Positions 25,665-26,306 of a DNA stretch of 26,306 bases are shown one piece after another. The notes beneath the pieces are model-generated. The model was not told the DNA's origin. It saw only the letters and a list, made by a program, of their open reading frames with translations, and did not search any database. Each line of letters begins with the position of its first letter. Within the stretch, counting starts at the first letter, position 1. Position numbers and translations under genes: made by a program. The DNA is from an uncultured Eubacterium sp. (lineage in GTDB: Bacteria; Bacillota; Clostridia; Oscillospirales; Acutalibacteraceae), in the NCBI GenBank assembly GCA_934512155.1, contig CAKSWS010000022.1, positions 1-26,306 of the forward strand, written 5' to 3'.

Positions 25665-25678
25665 AGTATTGAAATACT
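25665..25678 (+). promoter_or_regulatory. Palindrome overlapping the -35 box of the coiled-coil gene
   Basis: AGTATT-GA-AATACT is a perfect 6-bp inverted repeat whose centre covers the TTGAAA -35 box (25669-25674). Its position suits a repressor operator, but the bases are AT-rich and chance is possible. Confidence 0.35.
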
Positions 25679-25697
25679 TTGCAAATTGTAATATAAT
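25669..25697 (+). promoter_or_regulatory. Sigma-A-type promoter of the coiled-coil protein gene
   Basis: TTGAAA (25669-25674), a 17-base spacer and a perfect TATAAT (25692-25697). Transcription would start near 25704, giving a leader of about 28 bases with AGAGGAG before the ATG at 25732. Confidence 0.75.
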
Positions 25698-25731
25698 TAC
25701 CGTTAATTACTAATGTAGAGGAGTGGCTTTT

Positions 25732-26274
25732 ATGAGTAAAACCGATAACGTGTTTAACGGTTCAAAAATTCCAAATTTTGAAGATGTAGTTGCAAAAACA
25801 AAATCGGTTGCGGAAAACCTTAATAAAAAAAGTGCTCAATGCTTGGAATTTTCACGCAAAAGAGTTGAATATTTAGATGCAAAAACAAAACTTGCAAAAT
25901 GCAACGAAAAATTTGGAAATCTTCAGTTTGAAATGCTTTTGGGCAACCAAGTTGACGAGATTGAAAGAGATACTTTAATTGCCGAAATTACCGCATACCG
26001 TTCAAGAATAGATGTGCTTAAAAACGAACTTGAAGATACTAAGTCAATTAAAGATACCGAAGATTTGAAAAAAGGCGCACAGGATTTAAAAAATGAGGTT
26101 ATAAGCGCTTCAAAAGAGGCTATTGAAATTCTTAAACAGCGTGCAAAAGAGGCAACAATAGCTGTGCAAAATGCTGTTGATAAGGCGAATTCCGATAAAT
26201 ATTCAGATGATGTTGAAATTGAAGTTGAACCGGAAGCGGTCAACGGTGAAAGCATTAAGAATACAGAAGAATAA
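25732..26274 (+). CDS. Small coiled-coil protein of unknown function
   Basis: Not recognised. The ATG at 25732 is 8 bases after GAGGAG (25718-25723); an in-frame GTG at 25723 overlaps that site and is rejected. The 180-residue product has no signal peptide or membrane segment. Residues ~12-150 are rich in Lys, Glu, Ala and Leu and look like nearly continuous helix with heptad-like spacing, in two stretches (~15-65 and ~75-150). The last ~30 residues are acidic and probably disordered (DDVEIEVEPEAVNGES). The arrangement recalls small cytoplasmic coiled-coil proteins common in Clostridia, some of which carry a C-terminal zinc ribbon; none is present here. It has its own strong promoter. The reading frame ends 32 bases before the window edge. 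Confidence 0.75.
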   Translation: MSKTDNVFNGSKIPNFEDVVAKTKSVAENLNKKSAQCLEFSRKRVEYLDAKTKLAKCNEKFGNLQFEMLLGNQVDEIERDTLIAEITAYRSRIDVLKNELEDTKSIKDTEDLKKGAQDLKNEVISASKEAIEILKQRAKEATIAVQNAVDKANSDKYSDDVEIEVEPEAVNGESIKNTEE

Positions 26275-26306
26275 AGTTTATATTTGTTTCTAAATTAAAA
26301 GGCCTG

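Overview
The window is AT-rich DNA with every gene on the + strand and almost no free space; the longest gap between genes is about 180 bases. It reads as a chromosomal segment of a low-GC Gram-positive anaerobe of the Clostridia, most likely a gut Ruminococcaceae/Oscillospirales-type bacterium. The evidence is a PolC-type replicase, strong AGGAGG-like ribosome binding sites, the gene order recJ-rel-dtd-metallo-hydrolase-hemZ, and a secreted BspA-type leucine-rich-repeat protein ending in a dockerin-like segment. The taxonomic placement is inference.

Layout. (1) 1-2540: a terminator of an upstream unit, a near-consensus promoter, one monocistronic gene for a secreted repeat protein (LRR, then eleven regularly spaced CxxC units, then half a dockerin), and its terminator. 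(2) 2592-12709: a housekeeping operon, pyrH-frr-uppS-cdsA-dxr-rseP-ispG-polC, covering UMP phosphorylation, ribosome recycling, undecaprenyl and phospholipid precursors, the MEP isoprenoid pathway (dxr, ispG), a membrane protease and the replicative polymerase. The PolC lacks the internal proofreading exonuclease domain usual for the family. (3) 12724-18923: a histidine operon with its own promoter and a candidate operator. It begins with a hisZ-hisG fusion, followed by hisD, hisB, hisA, hisI and hisE. A ComEC-like metallo-beta-lactamase lipoprotein and a DUF3006 protein sit between hisD and hisB. hisC, hisH, hisF and a histidinol-phosphatase gene are not in the window. (4) 18923-25650: recJ, a bifunctional (p)ppGpp synthetase/hydrolase, dtd, a glyoxalase-II-like hydrolase and a HemZ-like radical SAM protein. 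These follow hisE without a gap or a visible terminator, so DNA repair, the stringent response and D-aminoacyl-tRNA editing may be co-transcribed with histidine synthesis. (5) 25665-26274: a consensus promoter with an overlapping palindrome drives a small coiled-coil protein of unknown function.

No CRISPR array, tRNA, rRNA, transposase or phage gene was recognised. I do not see a wholly new multi-gene system. The most noteworthy points are the exonuclease-less PolC, the HisZ-HisG fusion, the MBL/DUF3006 pair inside the his operon, the his-rel linkage, and the CxxC repeat surface protein.
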